Of a DNA stretch of 64,000 bases, positions 47,742 to 58,948 are shown in pieces (positions within the stretch are counted from its first letter, which is position 1; every line of letters begins with the position of its first letter). The notes under the pieces were generated by a model. That model did not search any database. It was not told the DNA's origin and worked only from the letters and a program-made list of their open reading frames with translations. The translations under genes were made by a program, and so were the position numbers. The stretch comes from Perilla frutescens (Eukaryota; Streptophyta; Magnoliopsida; Lamiales; Lamiaceae). Location: assembly GCA_026008535.1 (NCBI GenBank), contig BRKX01000011.1, positions 42,578,183 through 42,642,182 on the forward strand, written 5' to 3'.

Positions 47742-49293
47742 TGATAAGTCCATTTATTTCGTGTTTTTATGGGAATTTTATCCCTTATAAATGTCCTTTT
47801 TAGTGTGTTTTGAGTCGAAAAGAACCAAGTTGCGGTCAAAGGGTATTCCAAGAATCGAGTCTGGCGGAAGGGGCATTTTATGCCCAAATATTCACGATTA
47901 TCTCGCACATATGTTCATCAGAGACACAGGGGACGTCCTCAGTATCCATCCCACATTTGGTCGGTGAAGTGGACATATCAGATACGGATGGAGCTGACAG
48001 ATGATGCCGTGCCCACAGTACTCGCACAGACTCAACCACAGAGCAAAATGGGCATTCCAGTGAAACTCGGGATTCAGTTGAAAGGAGAGCTGGTGGAAGA
48101 TAGCTACATATCCGAATGAGAGTTGGAGCTAAGTTGGACTCCTGGAAGGTGCTGCAACAAAGAGATAAGCTCAGACGAAGAGATAAGCGCAATCGAAGGA
48201 GATAAGAACAATCCTTAAAAAATAGGGATTTGTTAAAGCTGAAGCTTATCCAGTCAAGGTCAGCGAGGGCATGCCGTTCCGGAATTTCAGCAGAAGACCC
48301 CCGTCTGTGGGGGAAACTCTACTCGGAAATGTAACTATTTAAACAAGTTTAGTCTCTGGAAAAAAGAAACTTTAGACAGTCAGAAACATTTTCACATTTT
48401 ACATTTCTGCATTTTATTTTCCGTACGCTGCTTAGGCAGCAAAAACAATCCGCAAGGTCTTAAACCTTCGGGAATTAGGATATGTTTATGTTCATCGATG
48501 TTGGAGTCGAGTTTTTGCTTAATTAATTCAGTAAGTTCTTATTTATTTTTATGTCTTTAAATTCTGCAGTTCTAATTATGTCTAGCCTTCTCGGCTAGAT
48601 CTTTAATTCTGGCGTTTGAATGATGAAATTGGTTTGAGCATAAAAACTGGAATAGTGAGGCCAAAATGGGCAGAGTGTGTGTCTGAAGTGCCCAATATGG
48701 CTGATCACTCGTTAGGTAAAGTGGGCACACCACTATTAATTGAATTGGCGAATCGTGACTGTGTGTCGGTTCATATAGTAATAAGGGAATTAATGGGGTA
48801 TTGTGGGCACAAGAGGAATCAATTGAACACAACAGATCTGGGTCCGTCTAGGGCACACTGCTGCTTGTTTGCTTACATTTCTTAGAGGAATCGGGAGGTG
48901 GGTAACTGGTTAGGGGTTTAATCGAAGAGGAATCACTTTTAAACCTAAAATGAAAGGATGGATGGGGAGACGCATGAGAGGAATCCGGTCACCATAACTA
49001 GATGACCTATCATGTATGAAAATCAGTGTGTCCATGATCGAGTTGTTTTATGTTTAAACCAAGTTCTAATTCAAATGCCAGAACCTTTTGTTATTTGATA
49101 TTTTCCTTAGTTTCTTTCGCAGATTTAAATTCAGTGTAGTGACAACACCAAAACCCCCCTTTTTGATTGGTTGCTTGAAGATAGAATCGCAATAGCTCTC
49201 TATGGGATCGATCCGTACTCATTGGCTAGCTACGCTCGCTGTGGGCACAGGAATTTACAAATATATTTTTAAGCGCGAAACGACCGCGCGTCA
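47742..49293 (+). mobile_element. Solo LTR, copy 1 of the TGATAAGTCC family
   Basis: Begins TGATAAGTCCATTTATTTCG and ends CGCGCGTCA, 1552 bp, with TG...CA ends and the 5-bp duplication GCGGT. It contains no retroelement genes and matches a second solo LTR at 58949-60120. Near its 3' end is GGGATCGATCCGTACTCATTG, a phrase common in plant gypsy-type LTRs. Relative to copy 2 it has an extra 370 bp (48602-48971). Confidence 0.93.
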
Positions 49294-49298
49294 GCGGT
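49294..49298. repeat. Solo-LTR target-site duplication GCGGT (right)
   Basis: Matches 47737-47741. Confidence 0.92.
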
Positions 49299-50860
49299 CG
49301 TCTACGCATTCGACAAGTTTAGGCCATATCTCATTGGGGCCCGAACAATTATGCACACCGACGACGCCACTTTGAGGCATCTTTTTGCCAAGAAGGATGC
49401 AAAGCCAAGGCTTATCCGATGGATTCTTCTACTCCAAGAATTCGATGTGGAGAGATGCGAGAACGTGGTGGCGGATCACTTGTCTTGGTTAGAGCACGTA
49501 AAAGGAGAGGAAGAGAACAAATGGCCAATCAATGAGAGTTTTCCCGATGAGAGGATCATGTCGGCTTCAACAAAAGTTCCGTGGTTTGCGGATATTGTCA
49601 ACTACCTAGTTGCCAAAGTGAAACCCGTAGAGATGGAGAGTTATCAAAGGAAAAAGTTCTTCCATGATCTCAAATTCTACATATGGGAGGAGCCCTATCT
49701 TTTTAGAAGATGTGCCGATTCCATCCTTAAAAGATGTGTGCCAGAGGAAGAATGGATCGAGATAATGAAGGCATGTCATGATTCCCTTGCGGAGGCCATT
49801 TTGCTTCCAATAGAACCACTAGGAAGATTCTACAAAGCGGATTCTATTGGCCCTCCATTTTTAGAAATTGTGAAGAAATTGTGAAGGCATGTGAGAGATG
49901 CCAAAAGATGAGCTCAATCTCAAAAATGGATGAGATGCCTATGAGTACCATTGTTCAAGTGGAGTTGTTCGACGTATGAGGGATCGACTTTATAGGACCA
50001 TTTGTGGTTTTCGAGGAAAATCTCTACATTCTCCTAGCGGTGGATCACCTCTCCCGGTGGATCGAAGCAATTCCAACTAAGACTAATGATTCAAAAATTG
50101 TGCTAAAATTCCTACAAAGGAATATATTGACAAGATTTGGGGCTCCAAGAGCCTTGATTAGTGATGGAGGCACCCACTTTTGCAATAAGTGGATGACAAG
50201 TCTCCTAGCACGACATGGAGTGAAGCACAAGGTGACGACTCCCTACCACCCACAAGCCAATGGACAAGCCGAGCTTGCAAATAGAGAGGTGAATCAAGTC
50301 CTCCAAAAAGTGGTGAAGACGAACGGGAAAGATTGGGCAAGCCACCTCGATGAAGCACTGTGGGCCTATCGAACGACCTACAAGACTCCGTTGTGCATGT
50401 CTCCTTATCAAATAATATTTGGGAAGTCTTTTCATCTTTCGATTGAGTTCACTCACAAGGCATATTGGGCCACCAAGAAGCTCAATCTCGACTTTGAGAT
50501 GTCGGAAAGGGAAAGAATTTTCCATTTGAATGAAATTGATGAATTTAGGCTTGAGGCCTTTGAAAATTCTTCCATCTACAAGATGAGGACCAAACTCTAT
50601 CACGACAAGTTCTTAAGGAAGAAAGAACTTGCACCCGGAGATACCGTTTTGCTTTTCAATTCAAGATTTAAATTGTTCCTGGAAAACTCAAAACAAAGTG
50701 GGGAGGTCCTTACTTGATTTCAAGAGTTTTTGAAAGTGGTGCTGTGGAATTGCAAGCCAAGGACGGGAATTGATTTGTTGTTAATGGACAACGGGTGAAG
50801 AAGTTCTACAATCTGGAGGAGCAAGCCGGAGTGTTTGTCCTCCATCTCAAAGACGTTTGA
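49299..50860 (+). pseudogene. Athila RNase H remainder and integrase
   Basis: RNase H resumes at [12 protein letters not shown], and the D-H-L-S-W-L stretch follows near 49475. The integrase has a zinc-binding C-E-R-C (near 49890) and the catalytic triad Asp (49986-49988), Asp (50163-50165) and Glu (50271-50273), with 35 residues between the last two. The integrase inserts element DNA into the genome. Breaks: a one-base frame change near 49787, a TGA at 49977-49979 where the family has Trp, and a frame change near 50690. The reading then continues through F-Y-N-L-E-E to a stop near 50860. Confidence 0.88.
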
Positions 50861-52785
50861 AGAACATATCCTATTGAGCTCACGACGTTAAATTAAGCGC
50901 TAGTTGGGAGGCAACCCAATCCTTTTAAATTTTGTTGGTTTATTTTTCTTGTTTTTGTTTTAATTTTAAGTTTTATTGCCTAGTTAATTCCTTTTGTAGT
51001 AGATTGATTCCTAAAATGGGAATTAGTTGTAAAAATGGTGTTTTGTGTGTCCTAAGTAAGTGAAGATTTTGCAGGGAAAGAAAGTTAGAGGCAATGAGGG
51101 AATAAGTGTCGAAGGGAGAAGAAAAACACAAAGTATGCTTGGGACGCGGCCCACAGGCCCGACCAAGGCAGAGGCCGCGCCCCAGGGCACTCCAGGCGTG
51201 GGTACACAGCGCGGGCACGGGCCTCGTTACAGAGAGCTTCAGAGAGCCAAAAGCATTCAGCCCACACACGACCCAGAGGCGCGATCGAGCCTAGCCCGCA
51301 TTGTAGAGCACTTGGAGTGCGGCCCCCGAGCGCGATCAAGGCCAGGCCGCGCCTCACCCACTGACGAGTTTTTAACCCCAAATCCCTCATTTTTCTCTCA
51401 TTTTATACTCTCATACACTCTCACTACACTCACACACACGGTATTTTTGACATCCCTAAAGAAATTAAGGTAAATCTCTCCACTTGATCCTAGATTTCTC
51501 CTACATTATACTCCTAGCATGATTATTTAAGTTTTGAATGGTTTACATGCTTAAAATTGGAGAAAAATTCATTTTTGTACCCTAAAACAAAAATTGCATG
51601 AATCCTTTCTAAATAGAGCTTACATTTGAAGTAATATGCCATTGCTAGCATGAGTATGATATGGGTGGTTGAATTTGTTGAGATTTTGGTGGAAATTGTT
51701 TGGTTTCTTGTGTTAATTGGGGCAAAAATGGTGAACATTGGACTTTCATGATATTTAGTTGTTTGATTCTCCATTGTTGCTCAAATGAGGGAGAATTCTC
51801 ATGGGGAATATGCTTGGATGACTAGAATGAACTACATTGTGCTCATTTAAGGAAAAATTTGCCATTTTGGTGAAGAAGTAGTTGTATTTTGTTTTTATCT
51901 AGTCTAAGCTTGCCAAATGCATTGTGAGTTGAAAGAATTGGTTGAATTTTGATGTATTAGGCTTGGGTTCATGTTATAATTGTTCGAATGAGGCACAAAA
52001 GCTCAATTTTGACAAATAATTTGTATGCTATGATGTGAAAATGGCACCTTTGCTCTCGTGTGGTGTTTTTTCTACCTTCTTGCACAATAAGCCTATGTCA
52101 TCCCCTAATTGGTTGGAAACTTGAGGATTAAATGTCTAAATTGGGGGCAATTTGAATGTTTGAGAATTGGTGCAAGGTAGTTGGTTATGAATGGAAATTT
52201 ACATGCTTAATGTAACCTTGATGTTCTATAGAAAAGGGGAGCTCTTTGTTGTTGATATTGTTACATTAAATGGAGTCCCCTCGTCTATATTTATACTTAT
52301 GATTAAGTTGGATAATTAAAATCATTGAAAACAAGCATTGTTGTTGATTGATAGTGTTGAAAAATTTTGTCTTTTGGTCCTATGCTTTTGATTTTGTCAT
52401 CATTATTTGAGGACCTTTTACCAATTTCACAAACCAACTTTGTCTTGTGTTAATCATGTTTGGTTTTGAACACATGTACATTTTGCCTTTGTTTTTTATA
52501 TTGTCAAATATGGAAAGAGGCAATTTGTGCCAAGTCAAATTTGTGCTCATTTTGAATATTGATGTTGGTACTTTCAAAAATGGAGCATGTTTATCATTTG
52601 GAAGGAGGCATGAAGTTGTTAATAGATTTAAACTTTGATTCACCAAAGTTAGTTGAGGAAATGTATTGGAAATTGTCATATGTTTTGAAACCTCAACTTC
52701 ATTGTTTAAATTTTTAATTGGTTATGCCCCTATATCTTATGGCTCATTTTCTTATTCATAGGTACCACATCTGAATCACACAAAG
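50861..52785 (+). other. Athila spacer between pol and the 3' gene
   Basis: Non-coding, with a GC-rich stretch at 51140-51360 that resembles the GC-rich block of the LTRs. The downstream 3' gene is preceded by TCTTATTCATAGGT, a possible splice acceptor for a subgenomic RNA. Confidence 0.5.
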
Positions 52786-53945
52786 ATGGCACCAAGAAGG
52801 GGAAAGAGATCTTCGAGATGACAAGAACCCGAATCCGACCCCGAAATTGAGGAGGAAGTTGAACAGGAAGAAGAGGACCTTGCCATAGATGATCCCATGA
52901 CTTATAGGATTCACTTTACAGAAGCATGGCATCGAACAAGTTGGGATATATTGTTCCCATTAAGTGTAGCCGCCACCCAATTCATGTGTCCCACATCCAC
53001 AGAGATTCTTGGGATACGAAACGACGTTTGGACTCTTCTAGACAAAATTAGATGGCTATGGGCCCTAGAAACAACAAGGAAGACTTACCCCTCTTGGTGA
53101 AAGAGGTGTTGAGCACACTTGATGTCAAAAAGACGGCCAAGAGAGGGCGTATAAGATGCACTTTCAGGATGGGAAACCGGGATAGAGCTCTCACGGTTGA
53201 GGAGATCAACCGGATCTTTAATGCGGCCGGGACTTCCTACAGGCATGAGAGATGCCATTGATGACCAACCAGAGGGAGGAGGAGTCGATGAGGGAGAGGG
53301 GTCCTCCACAGCCGCATTCAGATGAGGACGGCGCTATACCGAGGAACAGATTGCAGGCTGTTTTGATGCACTTGATGCCTACATGATGACAATGGACGAG
53401 AACATGTAAAACTGGCGGACTGAGGTGCATGATGAGTTTGGGAATCTAAGGCAGGATTTGTACACCTAATTTGATGACATCCGCAGCGACATGCATCACC
53501 GAATGGGTCAGATTCAGTCGAGTGTGGATGAGCGGTTTCATACCATTCACGCGGATATTGATGAGAGGTACACCGGCCTCAGGGATAAGATTAGAGGTCT
53601 TTTTGACAACATGGGCTCGTTTCGATCAGAGATACAGGACCTAGCCGGACTCTTCCGAGGAATGCACACTGGCTCTGGGTCACAGCAGCCCTATACCCCG
53701 TCTCAGCATCAACAAATGACTCTCTATAACTCCTACCAACCGCAGCAGCAGTTTCAGCAACAGCAGCCATTTCAGTCGATGCAGCAATTCCCGACTGGAC
53801 AGTTCATGGCCTCGTCCTCCTCTTCTCAGCATTTTCAGCAAATGCCGACGGGCCAATTCATGGCATCTTCCTCTCAGCAGTTCTAGTAATTTCAGCCATC
53901 CCAGTTCATGCCGTCATCCACTTCGCAGTAATTCCCGCAGCAGTC
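52786..53945 (+). pseudogene. ATHILA ORF-1-like 3' gene
   Basis: ATG at 52786 starts M-A-P-R-R-G-K-R-S-S-R, followed by a TGA at 52819 (CGA to TGA). An acidic stretch follows, then W-H-R-T-S-W-D...L-F-P-L and A-T-Q-F-M-C-P-T-S-T-E-I-L-G-I, resembling the ATHILA ORF-1 family. After at least two frame changes (about 53060 and 53260) the frame ends in a Gln-rich tail (53690-53880) with repeated P-T-G-Q-F-M-A-S-S. In Athila elements a gene at this site has been called env-like. I see no signal peptide or membrane segment here. Confidence 0.6.
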
Positions 53946-54035
53946 TTCACATCAACAGCAGCCTCCACCCCACTAAGCAGTTAGTGCTCCTTGCCACCAT
54001 CTTTTTGCCTCCAAACTTATTTCCTCACTTGGATC

Positions 54036-54066
54036 AAAATAAGTTTGGAGGAGGGAGAGAGTAGTG
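54036..54066 (+). promoter_or_regulatory. Internal polypurine tract of the Athila element
   Basis: AATAAGTTTGGAGGAGGGAG, followed by AGAG, is a purine run just after the 3' gene, about 1.5 kb before the LTR. It resembles the LTR-proximal tract and could prime a second plus-strand start. Confidence 0.5.
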
Positions 54067-55510
54067 GTGGCAAGGATCTTTTCATGCTCACTTTATCACT
54101 TTATTATTTTTATTATGTTTAGATAATTGAGCATGCTTGCATGCTTATGTTTTATTTATATTTGGATCATGTTAGGATTTTATTGCTTTATGTATGATGG
54201 ATTGATTGGATGGGGACAATTGATGGATATTCATTCGCATGTCGTTTTCTTTCATGGGCTTATGTGATGTTTTATCTATGTTTTTGTTCGATTGTCTTAT
54301 GATATGTGGTTTGGGGATGTTTTTGACTTGAATAAGTGTATGTCCCTACAATATGATAGGGGTTAAGAGCATGTTTTTGATTGAGTTGGAATCTTTGATG
54401 ATGATGAGCTTATGTTGAAATTTTTTTGAAAAATGTTGATAAAATGCAATATTTTATTGCATGATAATGTACGCAAGGTTCTTGTTATGTCTCAAAAGTA
54501 CAATTATTGAAGGAAAAGCCTACCTTGGGAATATTAGATCCAAAGATTACATAAGTGTAATCTTTTATTTGATGAGTGATTGATGGTCTTCTTGGTGCAC
54601 TAGTCTTTCTCTAGAACTTGCTCGGTGACTTAATTGAGGCTACTATTGTGTGTTTGATTTCTTGAAAATGATTTAAGGTCATTCTTCGGTTAACCTCACG
54701 ATTATCCAAACATTTCACCTCCCTTTAAAAAAAAAATTAGATCTCTTGCAAGCCCTTTTGTGCCTTGAAATGTTTCCTTGATATTGTTGGGTTTGGGAAT
54801 GAAATGAATAACAAGATTGTGTATAGTCTTTCAATAGGAATTTTTTAGAAATCTTGTAGTTGGAAAAAGGGAAAAATGTTGAAATACTCTTGTGATGAAA
54901 AAGAACAAAAAGAAGAAAAATATCTAGAGTTGAAATTGAAATTACTTAAAGGAAGAGCAAGAAGAGATATGTTCACATTAAGATCACAAAATAAAAGAGT
55001 AAGAAATGATGAAAAATTTGGAGAAATCTCAAAGAAATTTGGGTTGAAAAGAACAAAGGGTAGAAGAGAACTTGTTTAGTTCTTCTTGACTAGTAATGAA
55101 ATGACTTTTGAATTTTTGGGAAGCCACCTAGCCAAATGTTTACCTACCCCTCCGAAAAGCCTTCACTACAACCCAAAAAGCCCTTAAAGATTCTTGTTTG
55201 AGAACACACGTGGAGTAGTGGAGATTGAAGTCACTTTGCAAGCTTATGGTAGGATCCTAGTGCACTCTTGACCTTGAGTGGATACACGTTTTGCCTATAC
55301 ACTCGAGAGTGAGCGTTCTTTAATCCTTGTGAGAGTTTGTACTCCGATAATTGTATCATGATGATTTCTATTGTACTTGTTTATGTTTGATTACCAATAT
55401 CATCTTTGCAATGCTCGTCTTTTGATTATAAAGCAAATTGTCATCTTGATTCTGCTCAAATCAAAATCCTTGCCTTGTCTCTTGTTTTGTTTGGGGACAA
55501 ACAAATATTT
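54067..55510 (+). other. Athila 3' non-coding region
   Basis: A 1.4-kb AT-rich stretch between the two polypurine tracts, typical of Athila elements. The Lys/Glu-rich frame at 54876-55079 shows no domain. Confidence 0.6.
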
Positions 55511-55524
55511 AAATTTGGGGGAGT
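55511..55524 (+). promoter_or_regulatory. Polypurine tract adjoining the 3' LTR
   Basis: AAATTTGGGGGAGT ends directly at the TG of the 3' LTR, the expected plus-strand primer site. Confidence 0.9.
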
Positions 55525-57145
55525 TGATGAGTGCTTGAATTGCACTCATTTGAACTCAATTGCACGCGCTTTTGAGTACTTTTGCTCTATGTTTATGTTT
55601 ATATGTTTGTTAATTCTGTTTATTTTGTAGTTTATCTTTAATGTTGTTTAAAGTGGCCAATACAGGTTATTTTTGGGTTAGTATGTACAAAACAAAGTTA
55701 AAATGGGATTTCGATCATCAAAGGCCGCACAAGACTTGAAAAGTTGAAGAAAACCAAGTGTCGGGCACAAACACGGCCAAGGGGTGCGACTGTAGGTCGC
55801 ATTGCAGAGCACCAAATAGAGGCTTCAAAACCTTCAGCCCAAGTGCGACCGGGTGGTGCGACTGGCCCCGTGCCGCATTGCAGGCGCCTTCGGGCGCGGG
55901 CTCCGGGAGCGGTCGCAGGGCAGGCCGCGCCCTAGGGCCTCTGCAATGCGGGCTCCGGGTGCGACCAGCACGGCCCGCGTTTCAACACCTCAGAGACCCA
56001 TTTTTGTGTGTTCCAAAATCGACCTCTAGGCGCGACCCAGATGAGGTCGCGGTCGGGACCGATGAATCCATTTTTTACTTTTGGCACTCCATTATTGGCC
56101 CTCTATATGATATAACAATTGGGGAGTTTTAAAACATACATCCTCCACACGAAAATCTCTAAAGAACACTCTTCATTTTGGGATTTTTGAAGATCAAGAA
56201 CATCAAGAAGAGGAGGAAGATTCAACCATCCATTTGAAGATTCAAACCAAGAGATTGAAGGAGTTTGTTCTACATTGGGTTTTATCTTCTCCTTCACTAT
56301 TTTACTTTTGTATTGAGAATGGGTTTTGGATCCTTGTCTTGTATTCTTGATCTTGTTGTAAATATGGTAGGCTAGAGCCCTTAGGGCTCTAGGATGTGGT
56401 GAAGCAATGTGACTCTTATTCTTGATGAAGGTTTAATATATGTTTATGCTTTGTCAAGGTTTTAATCCATACTTGGTCTTGAATGATGTTGTTTGAATGG
56501 CCTCCTTACTAGCATCACATGTATGATTCACTTGCATCTTGCCCATCCCGTGAACATAAGCATGTATGGATTGAATTCATGTACTTGTACTCTTTGTTGA
56601 AGTTGAGTATGTGGAAGGAATGGTGACCCCTTTGAGCCTTTGGTAGGTGCGACCTTGGAATGTGTTAGAGATAGCCATCCTTGTCGCATTCGCAATTTAT
56701 GAGATATTTGAGAGATGCTCCTTCTATATTTGCGGTCTTCTTACCTATGAACTTAGCATGATTGTGTGTTTAATCCTTGTTGTTGAATCAAGAGAAGTAT
56801 TGTGAATCCATATCCTAGAATCTTGTTTTAATCCACCTTTAAATCTCCCTTTTGTTGATTGTTGTTCTTGCTTGCTATTTAGATTATTTATTTTTGTTAA
56901 GATGGTGTTTGTTACTCTAGTTCTTGATTTGGTTTTGTGAATGAAACCAACCCCTCAATTAATCTCAGTCTAGATACTCCGTTTGTCTATCGTCATAGTA
57001 TTTGCATTTTCTTATTCAAATTCTTTTTTCCCTGTAGATCGATCTCATTTTGTCCTTGCTACAAATACATGTTTGTACACTTGTAGGCATTGACACGAGT
57101 TTAATAAATATTAAAACAATCTTAGAGGTGATAAAACCTATATCA
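55525..57145 (+). repeat. Athila 3' LTR
   Basis: 1621 bp, TGATGAGTGC to CCTATATCA. It is nearly identical to 42140-43713 except for scattered substitutions and about 47 additional GC-rich bases near 55850-55910. Confidence 0.95.
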
Positions 57146-57150
57146 GTGAT
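57146..57150. repeat. Athila target-site duplication GTGAT (right)
   Basis: Matches 42135-42139. Confidence 0.92.
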
Positions 57151-57567
57151 TTAGAGGGATTCAAGCCACCGATCCCACTTTTAATCCCCTTTGTGGCCTG
57201 AGTCAGTGTCGCCGGAAGTAGCAGTGTCCCAGACGGGAAAGATCTGAGCCATTGTGTCCTTGAGAAACCTCTTTCCAAATTTCTCAATTCTTTGATTTTC
57301 ATTTTTTACTTTAATCTTACGGTTCTTTGTTCTCTTGGCTTCTGCTCTGATTTACTATGTTCCACTGCTCAATTTTAACCTTGCTTGTGTTGTAGATTTA
57401 AACACTTGGAGAAAACAGCCACGAGTCTATCAAGAAATCAAAGTCTGAGACTCCTAAAAGGCTGATCCATCGAGTTGTAAACCCTAGTTGCTTGACCAAC
57501 AGTGTAGATGAACCGAAGGTATTGGGAAACAAGCAGGTGAACCCTCCGGCTAGGTTGATACCCAACA
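57151..57567 (+). mobile_element. Copia-type LTR, right part
   Basis: Continuation of 41818-42139 across the Athila insertion. It ends CCCAACA, after which a primer-binding site follows. Confidence 0.5.
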
Positions 57568-58423
57568 GTAGTATCAGAGCCAGGTTCCCTAGCTAGGGGG
57601 TACCCTCCAACCCTTATTCACCTCACCCTGCCGCCGGTAAGGGCCGCGCCGATTCGCCCCCGACAGGCAAGGCTGTTTAAGGTAAGTCTGGCCTCTCTCC
57701 TGTTTAGGAGAGTCGGCTTTGGTATAACTCTAAAACCCTAGCTCCTCTGTGTGGTATCTAGCGATTCTATTATCTATTTCCGCGTGTTTCTGGTTCTAGT
57801 GTACTCTCTCTAATGATCTCTTGGTATTTCACGCCATTCCCTAACACCAGCTTACGGTTCAGTTCGTCTGGATTCCCCTTTGGGCCTCCTCGTGCGAGTA
57901 GCCTGGATAGTTGGGTTAGATAAGGGGTCATTGAGAGTTTCCTGGGTGTTTTCTGTGCTTCTAGGTGGTTTTTTGCATGTGTGACTTCTTGGCCTGGTGA
58001 TTTCCCTATCATTCTCTGATTTATGAGTGTTTTGTGGTGAAAATCTACTAGAACTCCCAGTTTGGTAAGATTCTGAGGAACTGACTCTGAAAATTAAGTC
58101 AGTTAGTGATTGAAACAAGTGTTGGGATTGTCCTGAGTGACCCCCTTGCTCCACAGATAAATATGTGCTGAGAACTGGGCTAGCCTCAGCACTATATTCC
58201 CCGGGTGTACTTGTTTCAGTGTTTTGGAGGTTTATCTCCTGGTGTTGTGAGTGCTCTGCTGTGTTTTTTGATCTTTTGGGCACTTTTGTGGGCTTCCTGC
58301 TGTGTTTTTCTATTATCTGTGGTGGAATATTGGTTTTTCTATTGCCTCTGTGCATGCATTCATCATGAATAATCTACATATGGTGCCTGATAATCGAGAT
58401 TTTTGTGCTTCTTTTGATCGAAG
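57568..58423 (+). mobile_element. Primer-binding site and leader of the plus-strand copia element
   Basis: GTAGTATCAGAGCCAGG at 57568 resembles the initiator tRNA-Met primer site (TGGTATCAGAGC) of plant copia elements. The following 850 bp are a non-coding leader. An ATG at 58366 (M-N-N-L-H-M-V-P-D-N) could be the start of gag, but the sequence breaks at 58424, where an unrelated copia LTR piece begins. The rest of this element is absent. Confidence 0.5.
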
Positions 58424-58606
58424 CCCTTTCCTACCCAATTCAACCTCTTTCACTAAACTGAATTGTGAGCTCCCCTCACAACCTAGAATCCCTCTAGTTC
58501 CCACAGGAAATATCTCCCGAGACTCCTCTAAGTGTGTATGAAAGTGAGTTTCAAACACAGACTAGAAACACAATGATCTAACCGATCAAACCTAGTCTAC
58601 CCGAAT
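58424..58606 (-). mobile_element. SIRE-like copia LTR piece (truncated both sides)
   Basis: These 183 bp match 63471-63653 with only a handful of differences. On the right they run straight into the RT-start coding of the minus-strand element, and on the left into a different element. They are therefore what remains of the 3' LTR after a deletion. Confidence 0.85.
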
Positions 58607-58943
58607 TGAAGAAGTTCTTCCTGCATGGCTTCTATCCAATAGTCATCTTTAAGAGCTTCTTGGATATTCTTGGGTTCTATCTTGGAAGTGAAACAGACAT
58701 ATGATATTTCATCATACATCCTTTTTCTCATAGTGCTCCTGGTCATCCTTCCTTCATGAATGTCTCCTATTAATACTAAAGTAAGATGATTCTTGATGAT
58801 TTGCTTCGAAGGCTTTCTATACCTTACTGTCTGTTCTTCAGCTTCTCTGTCTATATCATCATGAACTTTAGGATGTTCGAACACATCCGTGTGAACATCA
58901 TCTTTAGGAGTATTGACAGTATTGTCCTGATCATCAAATCTGA
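58607..58943 (-). pseudogene. SIRE-like copia pol: linker and start of reverse transcriptase
   Basis: The minus-strand frame reads N-V-R-F-D-D-Q-D, an acidic linker, then E-P-K-N-I-Q-E-A-L-K-D-D-Y-W-I-E-A-M-Q-E-E-L, the conserved opening of copia RT. RT is cut within about ten residues after that by the deletion joining it to LTR sequence at 58606, so the polymerase core and RNase H are gone. Confidence 0.85.
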
Positions 58944-58948
58944 CATTG
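58944..58948. repeat. Solo-LTR target-site duplication CATTG (left)
   Basis: Repeated at 60121-60125. Confidence 0.9.

Larger units (their letters stand above)
42140..57145 (+). mobile_element. Athila-like Ty3/gypsy retrotransposon, structurally complete but coding-dead
   Basis: A 15-kb element (13.5 kb without the later solo LTR insert at 47742-49293) with two LTRs, a tRNA-Asp primer-binding site, gag-pol in one frame, a 3' ATHILA ORF-1-like gene, two polypurine tracts and a perfect 5-bp duplication, GTGAT. The primer choice, gag and protease style, and the extra 3' gene place it in the Athila lineage. Every coding region carries stops or frameshifts. Confidence 0.93.

Noticed and set aside
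47810..48192. Overlapping open frames of 64-104 codons on both strands
   Set aside because: All lie inside the solo LTR and recur in its other copy with different lengths. No domain is seen.
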